A stretch of 64,000 bases of DNA from Planktosalinus sp963977065 (GCA_963977065.1 CAXBNF010000001.1:372001-436000); one strand, 5' to 3'; numbered from the stretch's first letter, positions 23,986 to 32,730 are shown. Program-made: numbers and translations. The notes: a model not told the origin generated them from the sequence alone.

Positions 23986-25989
23986 ATGGCAACTTTAGAT
24001 TCAAAAACACCTGAAGGTCACATTTCTCAAAAATGGACCAATCATAAAAATAAAATCAACCTGGTCAATCCGGCCAACAAGCGAAACATTGACGTGATTG
24101 TAGTGGGTACCGGTCTTGCCGGAGGATCTGCTGCAGCGACTTTGGCTGAGTTGGGCTATAACGTAAAAGCGTTTTGCTTTCAGGATTCACCGCGTCGTGC
24201 ACATTCTATTGCTGCTCAAGGCGGAATCAATGCCGCAAAAAATTACCAGGGCGATGGGGATTCTACACACCGTCTTTTCTATGATACTGTAAAAGGGGGT
24301 GACTACCGTTCACGCGAATCCAATGTTTATCGCCTGGCTGAAGTTTCAGCAAATATCATTGACCAATGTGTGGCGCAAGGTGTGCCCTTTGCACGTGAAT
24401 ATGGCGGCTTGCTGGACAACCGCTCGTTTGGTGGGGTACTGGTTTCCAGAACGTTTTACGCCAAAGGGCAAACGGGACAGCAACTATTGCTTGGAGCCTA
24501 TTCAGCGATGAACCGCCAGATTGGTCGTGGAAAAATAAAAATGTACAACCGTCACGAAATGCTTGATTTAGTAATCGTTGACGGAAAAGCCAGAGGCATC
24601 ATTGCCAGAAACCTGGTTACCGGAGCTATTGAAAGACATTCAGCCCACGCGGTAGTGCTTGGAACCGGAGGTTACGGAAACGTATTTTTCCTTTCAACAA
24701 ACGCCATGGGAAGCAATGTAACAGCAGCCTGGAAAATTCACAAGAAAGGGGCTTATTTTGCCAATCCGTGTTATACACAAATTCACCCTACCTGTATTCC
24801 CGTTTCAGGAGACCATCAGTCAAAGCTGACTTTGATGTCTGAATCTTTACGTAATGACGGAAGAATTTGGGTGCCTGCCAAACTGGAAGATGCCAAAGCC
24901 ATCAGAGAAGGAAAATTAAAACCCACCGATTTAAAAGAAGAGGAGAGGGATTACTATTTGGAAAGAAGATACCCTTCTTTCGGAAACCTAGTGCCTCGTG
25001 ATGTGGCTTCCAGAGCAGCCAAAGAACGTTGTGATGCCGGTTTTGGTGTCAATAAAACAGGGGAGGCCGTGTATCTTGATTTCGCCGCAGCGATCCAACG
25101 TTACGGAAAAGAACAAGCCAGAGTCAAGCACCTCGATGAAAACGACGCCCAATTAGTTAAGAAATTAGGAACTGAAGTGGTGGCCAACAAGTATGGTAAC
25201 CTGTTTCAGATGTATGAAAAAATTGTGGATCAGAATCCCTATGAAACTCCGATGATGATCTATCCTGCTGTGCATTACACGATGGGAGGCATTTGGGTGG
25301 ACTACAACTTGATGACTACTATTGAAGGCTGTTATTGCATCGGCGAAGCCAACTTCTCAGATCACGGCGCCAACCGTTTAGGAGCTTCAGCTTTAATGCA
25401 AGGACTGGCAGACGGATATTTTGTATTGCCATACACGATAGGTCACTACCTTGCAAACGACATCCGTACAGGAAAAATCTCAACCGACTTGCCCGAGTTT
25501 GTCGAAGCTGAAAACAATGTGCGCTCTCAGATAGAACACCTGATGAACAGTAAAGGTTCAAAAACCGTTGACCATTTCCACAAACGTTTAGGTAAAATTA
25601 TGTGGGACAAAGTGGGGATGGCAAGAAACGAAAAGGGATTGAATGAGGCCATTACTGAAATTGCCGCCTTGCGTGAAGAATTTTACAGAGATGTGAGAGT
25701 TCCCGGTACCGCTAACACTTTGAATCAGGAATTGGAAAAAGCACTTCGTGTTGCAGACTTTCTGGAACTGGGCGAACTCTTTGCCAAGGATGCTTTACAT
25801 AGAAATGAATCATGTGGAGGTCACTTCCGTGAAGAATACCAGACAGAAGATGGGGAAGCCTTGCGTGATGATGAAAATTTTGCTTATGTAGCCGCCTGGG
25901 AATACAAAGGCAAACCCAGTGATGCCGTTTTGCATAAGGAAGAATTGAATTTTGAGAATGTGAAGTTAGTTACCAGAAGTTATAAATAA
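23986..25989 (+). CDS. sdhA: Succinate dehydrogenase/fumarate reductase flavoprotein subunit
   Basis: This 667-residue protein has the FAD-binding GTGLAGGSAAATLAE near 42-56, the SIAAQGGINAAKN segment with the flavin-linking His nearby (RRAHSIAAQ), the capping and active-site region PTCIPVSGDHQSKLTLMSE, and the C-terminal ANRLGASALMQGLADGYF. It oxidises succinate to fumarate or the reverse. Its length and sequence style match the SdhA/FrdA type paired with a single cytochrome b. The gene is tightly linked to sdhC (six bases). Confidence 0.96.
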   Translation: MATLDSKTPEGHISQKWTNHKNKINLVNPANKRNIDVIVVGTGLAGGSAAATLAELGYNVKAFCFQDSPRRAHSIAAQGGINAAKNYQGDGDSTHRLFYDTVKGGDYRSRESNVYRLAEVSANIIDQCVAQGVPFAREYGGLLDNRSFGGVLVSRTFYAKGQTGQQLLLGAYSAMNRQIGRGKIKMYNRHEMLDLVIVDGKARGIIARNLVTGAIERHSAHAVVLGTGGYGNVFFLSTNAMGSNVTAAWKIHKKGAYFANPCYTQIHPTCIPVSGDHQSKLTLMSESLRNDGRIWVPAKLEDAKAIREGKLKPTDLKEEERDYYLERRYPSFGNLVPRDVASRAAKERCDAGFGVNKTGEAVYLDFAAAIQRYGKEQARVKHLDENDAQLVKKLGTEVVANKYGNLFQMYEKIVDQNPYETPMMIYPAVHYTMGGIWVDYNLMTTIEGCYCIGEANFSDHGANRLGASALMQGLADGYFVLPYTIGHYLANDIRTGKISTDLPEFVEAENNVRSQIEHLMNSKGSKTVDHFHKRLGKIMWDKVGMARNEKGLNEAITEIAALREEFYRDVRVPGTANTLNQELEKALRVADFLELGELFAKDALHRNESCGGHFREEYQTEDGEALRDDENFAYVAAWEYKGKPSDAVLHKEELNFENVKLVTRSYK

Positions 25990-26055
25990 GATTTGAGACA
26001 TGAGATGTTAGACAACAGACTAACGGCTCACCTCTCACCACTAAAGTCTAAAAAT
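25990..26055 (+). other. Repeat-like spacer between sdhA and sdhB
   Basis: The 66 bases are built from related short words (gatttgagacatgagatg, ttagacaacagactaac, ctcacctctcaccac). It is open in the sdhB frame, but the translated text has no similarity to SdhB N termini, so it is read as spacer. Confidence 0.4.
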
Positions 26056-26802
26056 ATGAATTTAACCCTAAAAATTTGGCGTCAAACTGATGCTGATACA
26101 AGAGGAAAAATAGTTGATTATAAAATCAATGATGTATCACCCGATATGTCTTTTCTCGATATGCTCGATATGCTCAATGAGCAATTGAACAATAAAGGAG
26201 AAGAGCCGGTGGCTTTTGATCACGATTGCCGTGAGGGTATTTGTGGTTCCTGTTCATTACAAATCAACGGAGAACCACATGGTCCTGACAGGTTTATTAC
26301 TACTTGCCAGTTGCATATGCGTACCTTTAAAGATGGGGATACTATTTTTATTGAGCCGTTTCGTGCCAAAGCGTTTCCGGTGATAAAGGATTTGGTGGTG
26401 GATAGAAGTTCGTTTGACAGGGTGCAGCATGCCGGTGGTTTTATTTCGGTTAATACATCAGGGAATACCATTGATGCCAATGCGATTCCGGTGAATAAGC
26501 ATGATGCAGACACTGCTTTTGATGCAGCAACCTGTATTGGTTGCGGAGCTTGTGTGGCGGCGTGTAAAAATGCGTCTGCGATGTTGTTTGTTTCGGCTAA
26601 AGTCTCTCAGTTTGCTTTGTTACCACAAGGAAGGGTGGAAGCGACAGATCGTGTAATGAACATGGTGCGTCAAATGGATGAAGAAGGTTTTGGGAATTGT
26701 ACTAATACCGGGGCTTGTGAGATAGAATGTCCTAAAGGTATTTCGCTGGAAAATATTGCTCGTATGAACCGGGAGTATTTGAGTGCGAGTTTGAAGGGCT
26801 AG
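26056..26802 (+). CDS. sdhB: Succinate dehydrogenase/fumarate reductase iron-sulfur subunit
   Basis: The ATG at 26056 gives a 248-residue protein beginning MNLTLKIWRQ. Cluster motifs are complete: CREGICGSCSL with a later TTCQLHM for [2Fe-2S], CIGCGACVAACKNAS, and CTNTGACEIECPKGIS for [4Fe-4S] and [3Fe-4S]. The upstream in-frame ATG at 25993 would add 21 residues coded by a low-complexity spacer and was rejected. It passes electrons from SdhA to the membrane anchor. A strong terminator follows. Confidence 0.95.
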   Translation: MNLTLKIWRQTDADTRGKIVDYKINDVSPDMSFLDMLDMLNEQLNNKGEEPVAFDHDCREGICGSCSLQINGEPHGPDRFITTCQLHMRTFKDGDTIFIEPFRAKAFPVIKDLVVDRSSFDRVQHAGGFISVNTSGNTIDANAIPVNKHDADTAFDAATCIGCGACVAACKNASAMLFVSAKVSQFALLPQGRVEATDRVMNMVRQMDEEGFGNCTNTGACEIECPKGISLENIARMNREYLSASLKG

Positions 26803-26824
26803 TTTTTAAAAGTATATAAAATCA

Positions 26825-26866
26825 AAAAGCGCACAGATCTGAATTTCAGTTCTTGTGCGCTTTTTT
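26825..26866. terminator. Bidirectional terminator between sdhB and RNase E/G gene
   Basis: A 10-bp stem (aaaagcgcac at 26825-26834 with gtgcgctttt at 26855-26864) is followed by a T run, with A residues on the other side, so it can serve both convergent genes. Confidence 0.85.
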
Positions 26867-28408
26867 TTATTTTATCTCTTTACCGTCTTTATCAAAAAAG
26901 TGGTATTCGAGATAGGTGTAAGCATCTCTTGGTTGAATTTTCACCCATTTTTTATGTTCTAAAAACCATTTAGAACGTATCGATGGAAAGCCTTTTATTA
27001 AGAAGGCTGCTATAAAAGGATGTGTGTTTAAGGTTATCTTTTTATAGTCTTTTTTCAATAATCTTTTTAAATCTGCATTAATCCTGTCAATGATTAAAAT
27101 GGGAGCTTCAATTTCTCCGGCTTCGCCGTTGGGGTCGAGCTCTCTGGTTTTAATATTCATTTCAGGTCTAACGCGTTGTCTTGTAATCTGGATTAAACCA
27201 AATTTACTGGGTGGCAAAATTTTGTGTTTTGCCCGGTCATCTTTCATTTCATCACGCAAGTGATTGAACAGTTGTTTTCTGTGATTGGGGTTTGCCATAT
27301 CGATAAAATCGACGACAATAATTCCTCCCATATCGCGTAGTCTGAGTTGGCGTGCCAGCTCTGTTGCTGCGATTAAATTGACTTCAAGTGCCGTTGCTTC
27401 CTGGCTGTCTGATTTGTTTGAGCGGTTACCGCTGTTGACATCGACAACGTGAAGGGCTTCTGTGTGTTCTATCACCAGATAAGCGCCTTTACTTCCTGAA
27501 ACTGTGCGACCAAAAGACGTTTTTATTTGTCTTTCGATACCAAACTTTTCAAAGATTGGTACTTTTGAGTCATACAACTTAATGATTGATTCCTTCTGTG
27601 GTGCAACTTCGTGCACATAATCTTTAATTTTTAAGTAAAGCACTTCATCATCAATGTAAATGGAAGTGAATGAATCGCTGAGCAAATCCCTGATAAGAGA
27701 TAAACCTCTGTTCATTTCACTCATCACTTTTGACGGGTGATGTGCATTTTGTAGCTTTTTACACATTGCAGACCAGCGGTCGAGCAAGTTTTGTAAATCT
27801 TTGTCCAGTTCTGCTACTTTTTTACCCTCTGCTACGGTTCTAATAATTACACCAAAGCCTTTTGGCTTGATGCTTTGAACCAGTCGTTTCAATCGTTCTT
27901 TTTCTTCTTTGGATTCTATTTTTTGTGAAATAGAAACGCGGTCTGAAAAAGGGACCAAAACGATGTATCTCCCGGCCAGTGACAATTCAGAACTTATTCT
28001 GGGCCCCTTGGTGGAGATGGGTTCTTTTACTATTTGAACCAAAATGGATTGATTTGATTTAATGGCATCACTTATTTTGCCATTTTTATCAATATCTTTC
28101 TCAAATGGGAAATTCTTTAAAGAGTAATCTTTAAGTTTACCTGTGCTTACAAGTTTTGTGAATTTTAATAGGGAAGGGAGTTGTGGACCTAAATCCTGGT
28201 AATGTAAGAATCCGTCTTTTTCGTATCCAACATTAACAAAAGCGGCATTTAGACCCGGAACAGTTTTGCGGGTTTTGGCGATAAACACGTCACCAACTGC
28301 AAATTCACTGTCGTCGTCTTCCTTATGTAATTCAATTAGTTTTCCATCTTTAAGAAGGGCAAAATCAACTTCTGAGGAACTGGATCTGATAAATAATTCG
28401 TAGTTCAC
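26867..28408 (-). CDS. rng: Ribonuclease E/G
   Basis: With the GTG at 28406-28408 as start, the protein is 513 residues and begins VNYELFIRSSSSEVDFALLKDG, the usual N terminus of this family in Flavobacteriia. The longer frame from 28483 adds 25 unrelated residues. An S1-type domain lies near 33-120 (GDVFIAKTRKTVPGLNAAFVNVG), and the catalytic DNase-like region has LHVVDVNSGN and MGGIIVVDFIDM with the Mg-binding Asp residues. The C-x-x-C zinc-link seen in E. coli RNase E/G is absent: the region reads NIKTRELDPNGEAGEIEAP, and the whole protein has one Cys. It processes rRNA and mRNA 5' ends. Confidence 0.92.
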   Translation of the reverse strand: MNYELFIRSSSSEVDFALLKDGKLIELHKEDDDSEFAVGDVFIAKTRKTVPGLNAAFVNVGYEKDGFLHYQDLGPQLPSLLKFTKLVSTGKLKDYSLKNFPFEKDIDKNGKISDAIKSNQSILVQIVKEPISTKGPRISSELSLAGRYIVLVPFSDRVSISQKIESKEEKERLKRLVQSIKPKGFGVIIRTVAEGKKVAELDKDLQNLLDRWSAMCKKLQNAHHPSKVMSEMNRGLSLIRDLLSDSFTSIYIDDEVLYLKIKDYVHEVAPQKESIIKLYDSKVPIFEKFGIERQIKTSFGRTVSGSKGAYLVIEHTEALHVVDVNSGNRSNKSDSQEATALEVNLIAATELARQLRLRDMGGIIVVDFIDMANPNHRKQLFNHLRDEMKDDRAKHKILPPSKFGLIQITRQRVRPEMNIKTRELDPNGEAGEIEAPILIIDRINADLKRLLKKDYKKITLNTHPFIAAFLIKGFPSIRSKWFLEHKKWVKIQPRDAYTYLEYHFFDKDGKEIK

Positions 28409-28494
28409 TCTTCGTAATTTATATCCGCCCCGTTTTTTGCTTCTATAATGTTGAAGACTTTTCAGGACAGATGGATTAAACAATATTTCTCACA

Positions 28495-28537
28495 GGTTTC
28501 TCACCTTTCTGAGGTGAGAATAGTACCCGGTGAAACC
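28495..28537 (-). promoter_or_regulatory. Mutually exclusive hairpins in the RNase E/G leader
   Basis: On the transcript, TTCTCACC (28513-28520) can pair with GGTGAGAA (28498-28505). Alternatively, GGTTTCACC (28529-28537) can pair with GGTGAGAAACC (28495-28505) with a bulge. The two structures share one strand, so they exclude each other. They lie about 90-130 bases upstream of the GTG start. Confidence 0.45.
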
Positions 28538-28636
28538 TTAAGGTGACTTTATACACTTTACCCAAAAGTGCTTATGTCAATAAAATTTCTTTTTCAAAGA
28601 ACGTTGTGTTTTTTAAAAGAAAAAAGTAGTTAGAAA

Positions 28637-28729
28637 CTACTTTTTCTTTTTATGGCGATTAGCGCGGCTTCTTTTTTTACGCTTATGGGTTGCTACCTTG
28701 TGTCTTTTTCTTTTTTTACCACTTGGCAT
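28637..28729 (-). CDS. 30-residue basic mS38/COX24-like (AURKAIP1-domain) ribosomal peptide
   Basis: A very short frame encodes MPSGKKRKRHKVATHKRKKR followed by SRANRHKKKK. Half of the residues are Lys or Arg. This matches small Bacteroidetes proteins annotated with the AURKAIP1/COX24 domain, the core of the mitochondrial small-subunit protein mS38 and related to actinobacterial bS22. Such peptides bind near the decoding region of the small ribosomal subunit. It lies 24 bases after the HU/IHF gene and upstream of rng, in the same direction. Its small size means it is easily missed by gene finders. Confidence 0.85.
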   Translation of the reverse strand: MPSGKKRKRHKVATHKRKKRSRANRHKKKK

Positions 28730-28753
28730 AGTGTTTCTTTTTTAAGTTATTAA

Positions 28754-29044
28754 TTATTTAACAACAACATTTTCCTTAACGCCTTCTACAAAAACTTTTG
28801 CAGGTTTAAACGCTGGTATGTTGTGTGCAGGTATTTTTATCGTTGTGTTTTTTGAAATGTTTCGTCCGGTTTTTTCTGCTCTGGTCTTTATGATGAAACT
28901 TCCAAAACCTCTAAGGTAAACATTGTCACCACCTTCTAAAGAGGTTTTTACTTCTTCCATGAAACTTTCTACAGTTGCTTGAACATCTCCTTTTTCCATT
29001 CCTAGCTTTTCTGAAATTTTAGCTACGATATCTGCTTTTGTCAT
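28754..29044 (-). CDS. HU/IHF-family DNA-binding protein
   Basis: A 96-residue histone-like protein: N-terminal helices MTKADIVAKISEKLGMEKGD, then the DNA-gripping arm VYLRGFGSFIIKTRAEKTGRNISKNTTIKIPAHNIPAF, containing the GFGSF and GRN motifs with the conserved Pro residues. It bends and compacts DNA as a dimer. It is first of a short minus-strand group (HU/IHF, COX24-like peptide, rng) and has a good flavobacterial promoter. HU and IHF subtypes cannot be separated here. Confidence 0.92.
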   Translation of the reverse strand: MTKADIVAKISEKLGMEKGDVQATVESFMEEVKTSLEGGDNVYLRGFGSFIIKTRAEKTGRNISKNTTIKIPAHNIPAFKPAKVFVEGVKENVVVK

Positions 29045-29089
29045 TCTAAAATATTTTAGGGATTAAAAATTAATTTTTTTACAAGACCG

Positions 29090-29116
29090 CAAATATAAGG
29101 ATTTTAAAATCAACAA
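29090..29116 (-). promoter_or_regulatory. HU/IHF gene promoter
   Basis: Minus-strand TATATTTG (29090-29097) has a TTG (29114-29116) 16 bases upstream, close to the flavobacterial consensus. It lies 45 bases before the start codon. Confidence 0.55.
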
Positions 29117-29266
29117 AACAACCCTAAGCCATTAAAAAATAAACAGATATGTGTTTTTTTTAAAATACTTGGCGATGATTGTACAATCGTTTTGAAAACG
29201 ATTAAAATTGTTGAATATCAATTAATTATAATTAAACGATTTTTTAATTGGTGCTAAATCAGCTCA

Positions 29267-29294
29267 TAAAAAAAAGCCCTTCTAAGAAAGGGCT
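29267..29294 (-). terminator. Terminator of glyS
   Basis: A 7-bp stem (minus-strand AGCCCTT at 29288-29294 with AAGGGCT at 29275-29281) with a six-base loop precedes a T run (A residues at 29267-29274 on the plus strand), 25 bases after the glyS stop. The remaining gap to the HU gene (29098-29266) is A+T-rich and holds only an interrupted palindrome near 29188-29204. Confidence 0.8.
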
Positions 29295-29319
29295 ATTAAA
29301 CTAAAAGTTTATAAATTAT

Positions 29320-30855
29320 TTATTTCAACCAGTTTTTGATACTTACTTCTTTACCAATAATAGAGGAAAGTTTATCAATGGCTACCCGTTCCTGTTTCAT
29401 AGAATCACGATGCCTTATAGTTACTGTGTTATCTGAAATGGTTTCATGATCAACTGTGATACAAAAAGGTGTGCCAACTGCATCTTGGCGGCGGTAACGT
29501 TTACCGATGGCGTCTTTTTCATCATAAGCCACTTGAAAATTCCATTGCAACTCTTCAATTATTTTTTGGGCAATTTCGGGCAAACCGTCTTTTTTGACTA
29601 AGGGTAAAACCGCTGCTTTTGTGGGCGCAATCACTGAAGGTATTTTTAAAACAATGCGTGTGCTTCCATCTTCAAGGGTTTCTTCTTCCAGTGCTTTACT
29701 GAAAACCGCCAAAAACATTCTGTCTAAACCAATAGAGGTTTCAATCACATAAGGCACATAGCTTTTGTTCAATTCCGGATCAAAAAATTGCAGTTTCTTA
29801 CCTGAAAATTCTTCATGTGCTTTTAAATCAAAATCGGTGCGGGAGTGGATGCCTTCCAGTTCTTTGAAACCAAACGGGAAGTCAAATTCAATATCAGTCG
29901 CTGCATTTGCATAGTGTGCCAGCTTTTCATGGTCGTGAAAGCGGTAATTTTCCTTGCCCAATCCCAATGACATATGCCATTTGTAACGAATGTCTTTCCA
30001 GTATTCATACCATTTCATTTCGTCGCCGGGACGCACAAAATATTGCATTTCCATTTGTTCAAATTCACGCATCCTGAATATAAACTGACGGGCAACAATC
30101 TCATTTCTAAAGGCTTTTCCGGTTTGAGCGATTCCAAAAGGCACTTTCATTCTTCCGGTTTTTTGCACATTGAGGAAGTTGACAAAAATTCCCTGAGCGG
30201 TTTCTGGTCGTAAATATAAATCGGTAGCTTTATCTGCAGAGGCGCCAAGCTTGGTTCCGAACATCAGGTTAAATTGCTTGACTTCTGTCCAGTTTTTTGA
30301 ACCGGTGTCGGGGTCTGCGATTTCGAGTTCTTCTATAAGCGCTTTTACATCGGCGAGGTCTTCATTACCTAGAGACCTTGCCATTCGCTCTATGATTTCT
30401 TTTTGCTGAGTTTTGTATCTTATGACGCGCTCGTTTGTAGCGACAAATTGTGCTTCATCAAAGCTTTCGCCAAAGCGTTTGCGTGCTTTTTCAATTTCTT
30501 TTTCGGCTTTTTGATGCAATTTTTCTGCAAAGTCTTCTATGAGCACATCGGCACGATAGCGTTTTTTGGAATCTTTATTGTCGATAAGCGGGTCATTGAA
30601 GGCATCAACGTGTCCGGAAGCCTTCCAGGTGGTGGGGTGCATTAAAATAGCGGCGTCGAGACCCACGATGTTTTGGTGCATTTGCACCATACTTTTCCAC
30701 CAGTATTCTCTTATATTGTTTTTGAGTAAAACGCCATTTTGTGCATAATCATAAACGGCATTGAGTCCGTCATAGATTTCACTGGAGCCAAATATGAATC
30801 CATATTCTTTTGCATGGGAGACGACCCTTTTGAATTGTTCTTCTTTATTTATCAT
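29320..30855 (-). CDS. glyS: Glycyl-tRNA synthetase (homodimeric, class II)
   Basis: With the ATG at 30853-30855 the protein is 511 residues, beginning MINKEEQFKRVVSHAKEYGF. Family marks are FGSSEIYDGLNAVYDYAQNG near 19-38, LRPETAQGIFVNFLNV (motif 2 region), RMREFEQMEMQYFVRPG, and IETSIGLDRMFLAVF (motif 3). The alpha2 bacterial/eukaryotic type is usual in Bacteroidetes. It charges tRNA-Gly. The longer frame to 30981 translates a terminator hairpin and was rejected. No T-box-like leader was recognised. Confidence 0.95.
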   Translation of the reverse strand: MINKEEQFKRVVSHAKEYGFIFGSSEIYDGLNAVYDYAQNGVLLKNNIREYWWKSMVQMHQNIVGLDAAILMHPTTWKASGHVDAFNDPLIDNKDSKKRYRADVLIEDFAEKLHQKAEKEIEKARKRFGESFDEAQFVATNERVIRYKTQQKEIIERMARSLGNEDLADVKALIEELEIADPDTGSKNWTEVKQFNLMFGTKLGASADKATDLYLRPETAQGIFVNFLNVQKTGRMKVPFGIAQTGKAFRNEIVARQFIFRMREFEQMEMQYFVRPGDEMKWYEYWKDIRYKWHMSLGLGKENYRFHDHEKLAHYANAATDIEFDFPFGFKELEGIHSRTDFDLKAHEEFSGKKLQFFDPELNKSYVPYVIETSIGLDRMFLAVFSKALEEETLEDGSTRIVLKIPSVIAPTKAAVLPLVKKDGLPEIAQKIIEELQWNFQVAYDEKDAIGKRYRRQDAVGTPFCITVDHETISDNTVTIRHRDSMKQERVAIDKLSSIIGKEVSIKNWLK

Positions 30856-30864
30856 TTGGCAAAA

Positions 30865-30901
30865 ATAAAAAAAACCACTGCGAAATAAGCCGAAGTGGTT
30901 T
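30865..30901 (-). terminator. Terminator hairpin between coiled-coil gene and glyS
   Basis: An 8-bp stem (30872-30879 with 30894-30901, aaaccact/agtggttt) has a 14-base loop and T runs on both sides. In the minus direction it can end the upstream coiled-coil gene's transcript; it sits only 17 bases before the glyS start codon, so it may also form in the glyS leader. A second small palindrome is at 30910-30924. Confidence 0.65.
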
Positions 30902-31012
30902 TTATTTTTTCTCGATAATCGAGATTTTAATTTTTCCTGGCTTGCCACAAAACCAAAAGGCCTTTTCTTAAGTACTAGCAAGCTTGCTTTGAAGTAGTAA
31001 ATGATCTGTTTT

Positions 31013-31894
31013 CTATCTCAAATCGATTGAAGAATTGGCAACCAAACGCGGGCCGTCAAATACATTGATATAATAAGTGCCGGGTACCATATCTTCTTCA
31101 GTCGTATTGACAAGTACACACACGTCCAGTTCTTCTTTGTCGTAAAACACATTTGATGTGGCGCTGTATGTCAATATTTTATCTTCAAAGTTTACCACAG
31201 ATTTTTCTCCAAGCACATTGTTTTCAGGATTTATAACCTGAATAAAAAGGAGTTTATCACCGCTCTCTGCAATTTCGTTTGCATTGAGGGTGAAGCAAGC
31301 TCTCACTTTATCAGCTCTCCTCGAGCGATCTGTTTCAACTATTTTGCCACTGTTTCTCATTATAACACCTTCTCCTTTTAATCGGGAAACCTTTAATGCA
31401 GAACCGATTGCAACCACTTGAGCGAGTGCTTCATTTTGTAAAGAAATAGAATCTACTTTTTTAACGCTTTGGTCAAGGGCAACTGAAGTACTGTCTCTTT
31501 CCGTTCTTAGTATTTCTGCGACACTTTGGAGACTATCTACTCTTTTAAAAAGGGCTTCTTTTTCTGATTTGAGTTGGCCTATTTCAATGCGATAGCGTCT
31601 TATTAAATCCACATTTACCTGCGCTCCTTTTACGGAATCAAGCAATTGTTCAATTCGGTCTCTTGCCTCTATGAGTTCCCTGTCTTTTGTTTGATTTTCT
31701 TCAATAGCAATATTGTAATTTACAAGTAACTCTTCCAGTTCCTCTTCAATATCCATTTTTTGAATTTCTAAATTCGTGGTGTTTTGCTGATTGTCAAGAT
31801 AAAGTTTGATGGTAAAAACAGTTAAAGCAATAAGCAAAACTGCCAGGATGCCAATTAACCATTTTAATTTTGAGTTTCTGTTCTCTGCTTCCAT
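31013..31894 (-). CDS. Membrane-anchored coiled-coil protein, function unknown
   Basis: A 293-residue protein with one N-terminal transmembrane helix (WLIGILAVLLIALTVFTIKL near 13-32), a long charged coiled coil (about 35-160, e.g. EELEELLVNYNIAIEENQTK and IEIGQLKSEKEALFKRVDSL), then a globular beta domain (VRACFTLNANEIAESGDKLL and VPGTYYINVFDGPRL). Similar Bacteroidetes proteins are often mislabelled as chromosome-partition proteins because of the coil. The C-terminal domain probably lies in the periplasm. It is a single gene divergent from comF. Confidence 0.75.
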   Translation of the reverse strand: MEAENRNSKLKWLIGILAVLLIALTVFTIKLYLDNQQNTTNLEIQKMDIEEELEELLVNYNIAIEENQTKDRELIEARDRIEQLLDSVKGAQVNVDLIRRYRIEIGQLKSEKEALFKRVDSLQSVAEILRTERDSTSVALDQSVKKVDSISLQNEALAQVVAIGSALKVSRLKGEGVIMRNSGKIVETDRSRRADKVRACFTLNANEIAESGDKLLFIQVINPENNVLGEKSVVNFEDKILTYSATSNVFYDKEELDVCVLVNTTEEDMVPGTYYINVFDGPRLVANSSIDLR

Positions 31895-31992
31895 TTGGTT
31901 AGATTTAAGTTTTGTAATATATTAGGATACTGCTAAATTAGTTGAAGTTAATTTAATATACCGTTTATTAATCGATAAATAATGAAAAATAT

Positions 31993-32661
31993 ATGTTAAA
32001 TATTTTTTTCCCTAAATTATGCAGAGGTTGTCACAAAGAGTTGAATTTAAGTGAACTTGAGATTTGTGCAGTGTGCAGGCACGAGCTGCCTATTGCTTGT
32101 TTTCATTCATCAGGAAGTGATGAAATGCTTCAACTATTTTATGGACGGGTTCCCGTTGTAAATGCAACATCACTTTTTTATTTTAAAAAGAATGGACTTA
32201 CACAAAAATTTGTTCACGCATTAAAGTATAAAAAAGCAAAAAAGATAGGGGTAATTTTTGGCGCATGGCTTGGAGAAGAACTAAAAAACATTGATTCTTA
32301 TAAAGATATTGATGCAGTTATACCTGTTCCTCTTCATAAAAAGAAATTAAGAGACCGGGGTTTTAATCAGGTTGAAGGTTTTGGAAGAGAAATAGCGAAA
32401 GCGCTTGGAGCATCATACATTGACGATGTTTTGGTGAAGATTACTCCCACAAAATCTCAGGTCTTCAAAGAGAAAATCTCGAGAATATTTAGTCAGGAGG
32501 AAGTTTTTGCACTACAAAACACTCATAAAATAACCGGAAAACATTTACTCGTGGTTGATGATATCATAACATCTGGTGCTACATTAGAATCGTGTTCAGT
32601 AAATCTTTTAAAGGCTAAAAATATTCGGCTAAGTTTTGCAACTATGGCTATTACAAAGTAG
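31993..32661 (+). CDS. ComF-family phosphoribosyltransferase-like protein
   Basis: A 222-residue ComF homologue. An N-terminal four-Cys zinc site (LCRGCHKELNLSELEICAVC near 9-28) is followed by a phosphoribosyltransferase fold with the PRPP loop LLVVDDIITSGATLESC near 188-204 and RDRGFNQVEGFGREIAKALG near 118-137. ComF proteins aid DNA uptake in competent bacteria. Here it stands beside an Ig-like lipoprotein gene; no other competence gene is in the window. Confidence 0.9.
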   Translation: MLNIFFPKLCRGCHKELNLSELEICAVCRHELPIACFHSSGSDEMLQLFYGRVPVVNATSLFYFKKNGLTQKFVHALKYKKAKKIGVIFGAWLGEELKNIDSYKDIDAVIPVPLHKKKLRDRGFNQVEGFGREIAKALGASYIDDVLVKITPTKSQVFKEKISRIFSQEEVFALQNTHKITGKHLLVVDDIITSGATLESCSVNLLKAKNIRLSFATMAITK

Positions 32662-32730
32662 AAATTGCATTTTATGATTTCATTTTCTGACAGCAAACAA
32701 CTTCATTGATATTTTTTGCATCTTTGCAGT

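Noticed and set aside
29188..29204. Interrupted palindrome between glyS and the HU gene as a possible operator
   Set aside because: It lies about 90 bases upstream of the HU promoter in A+T-rich DNA and has no supporting context; such palindromes are expected by chance there.
30856..30981. N-terminal extension of glycyl-tRNA synthetase
   Set aside because: It translates the terminator hairpin at 30872-30901 and is basic nonsense; the inner ATG gives the normal protein.
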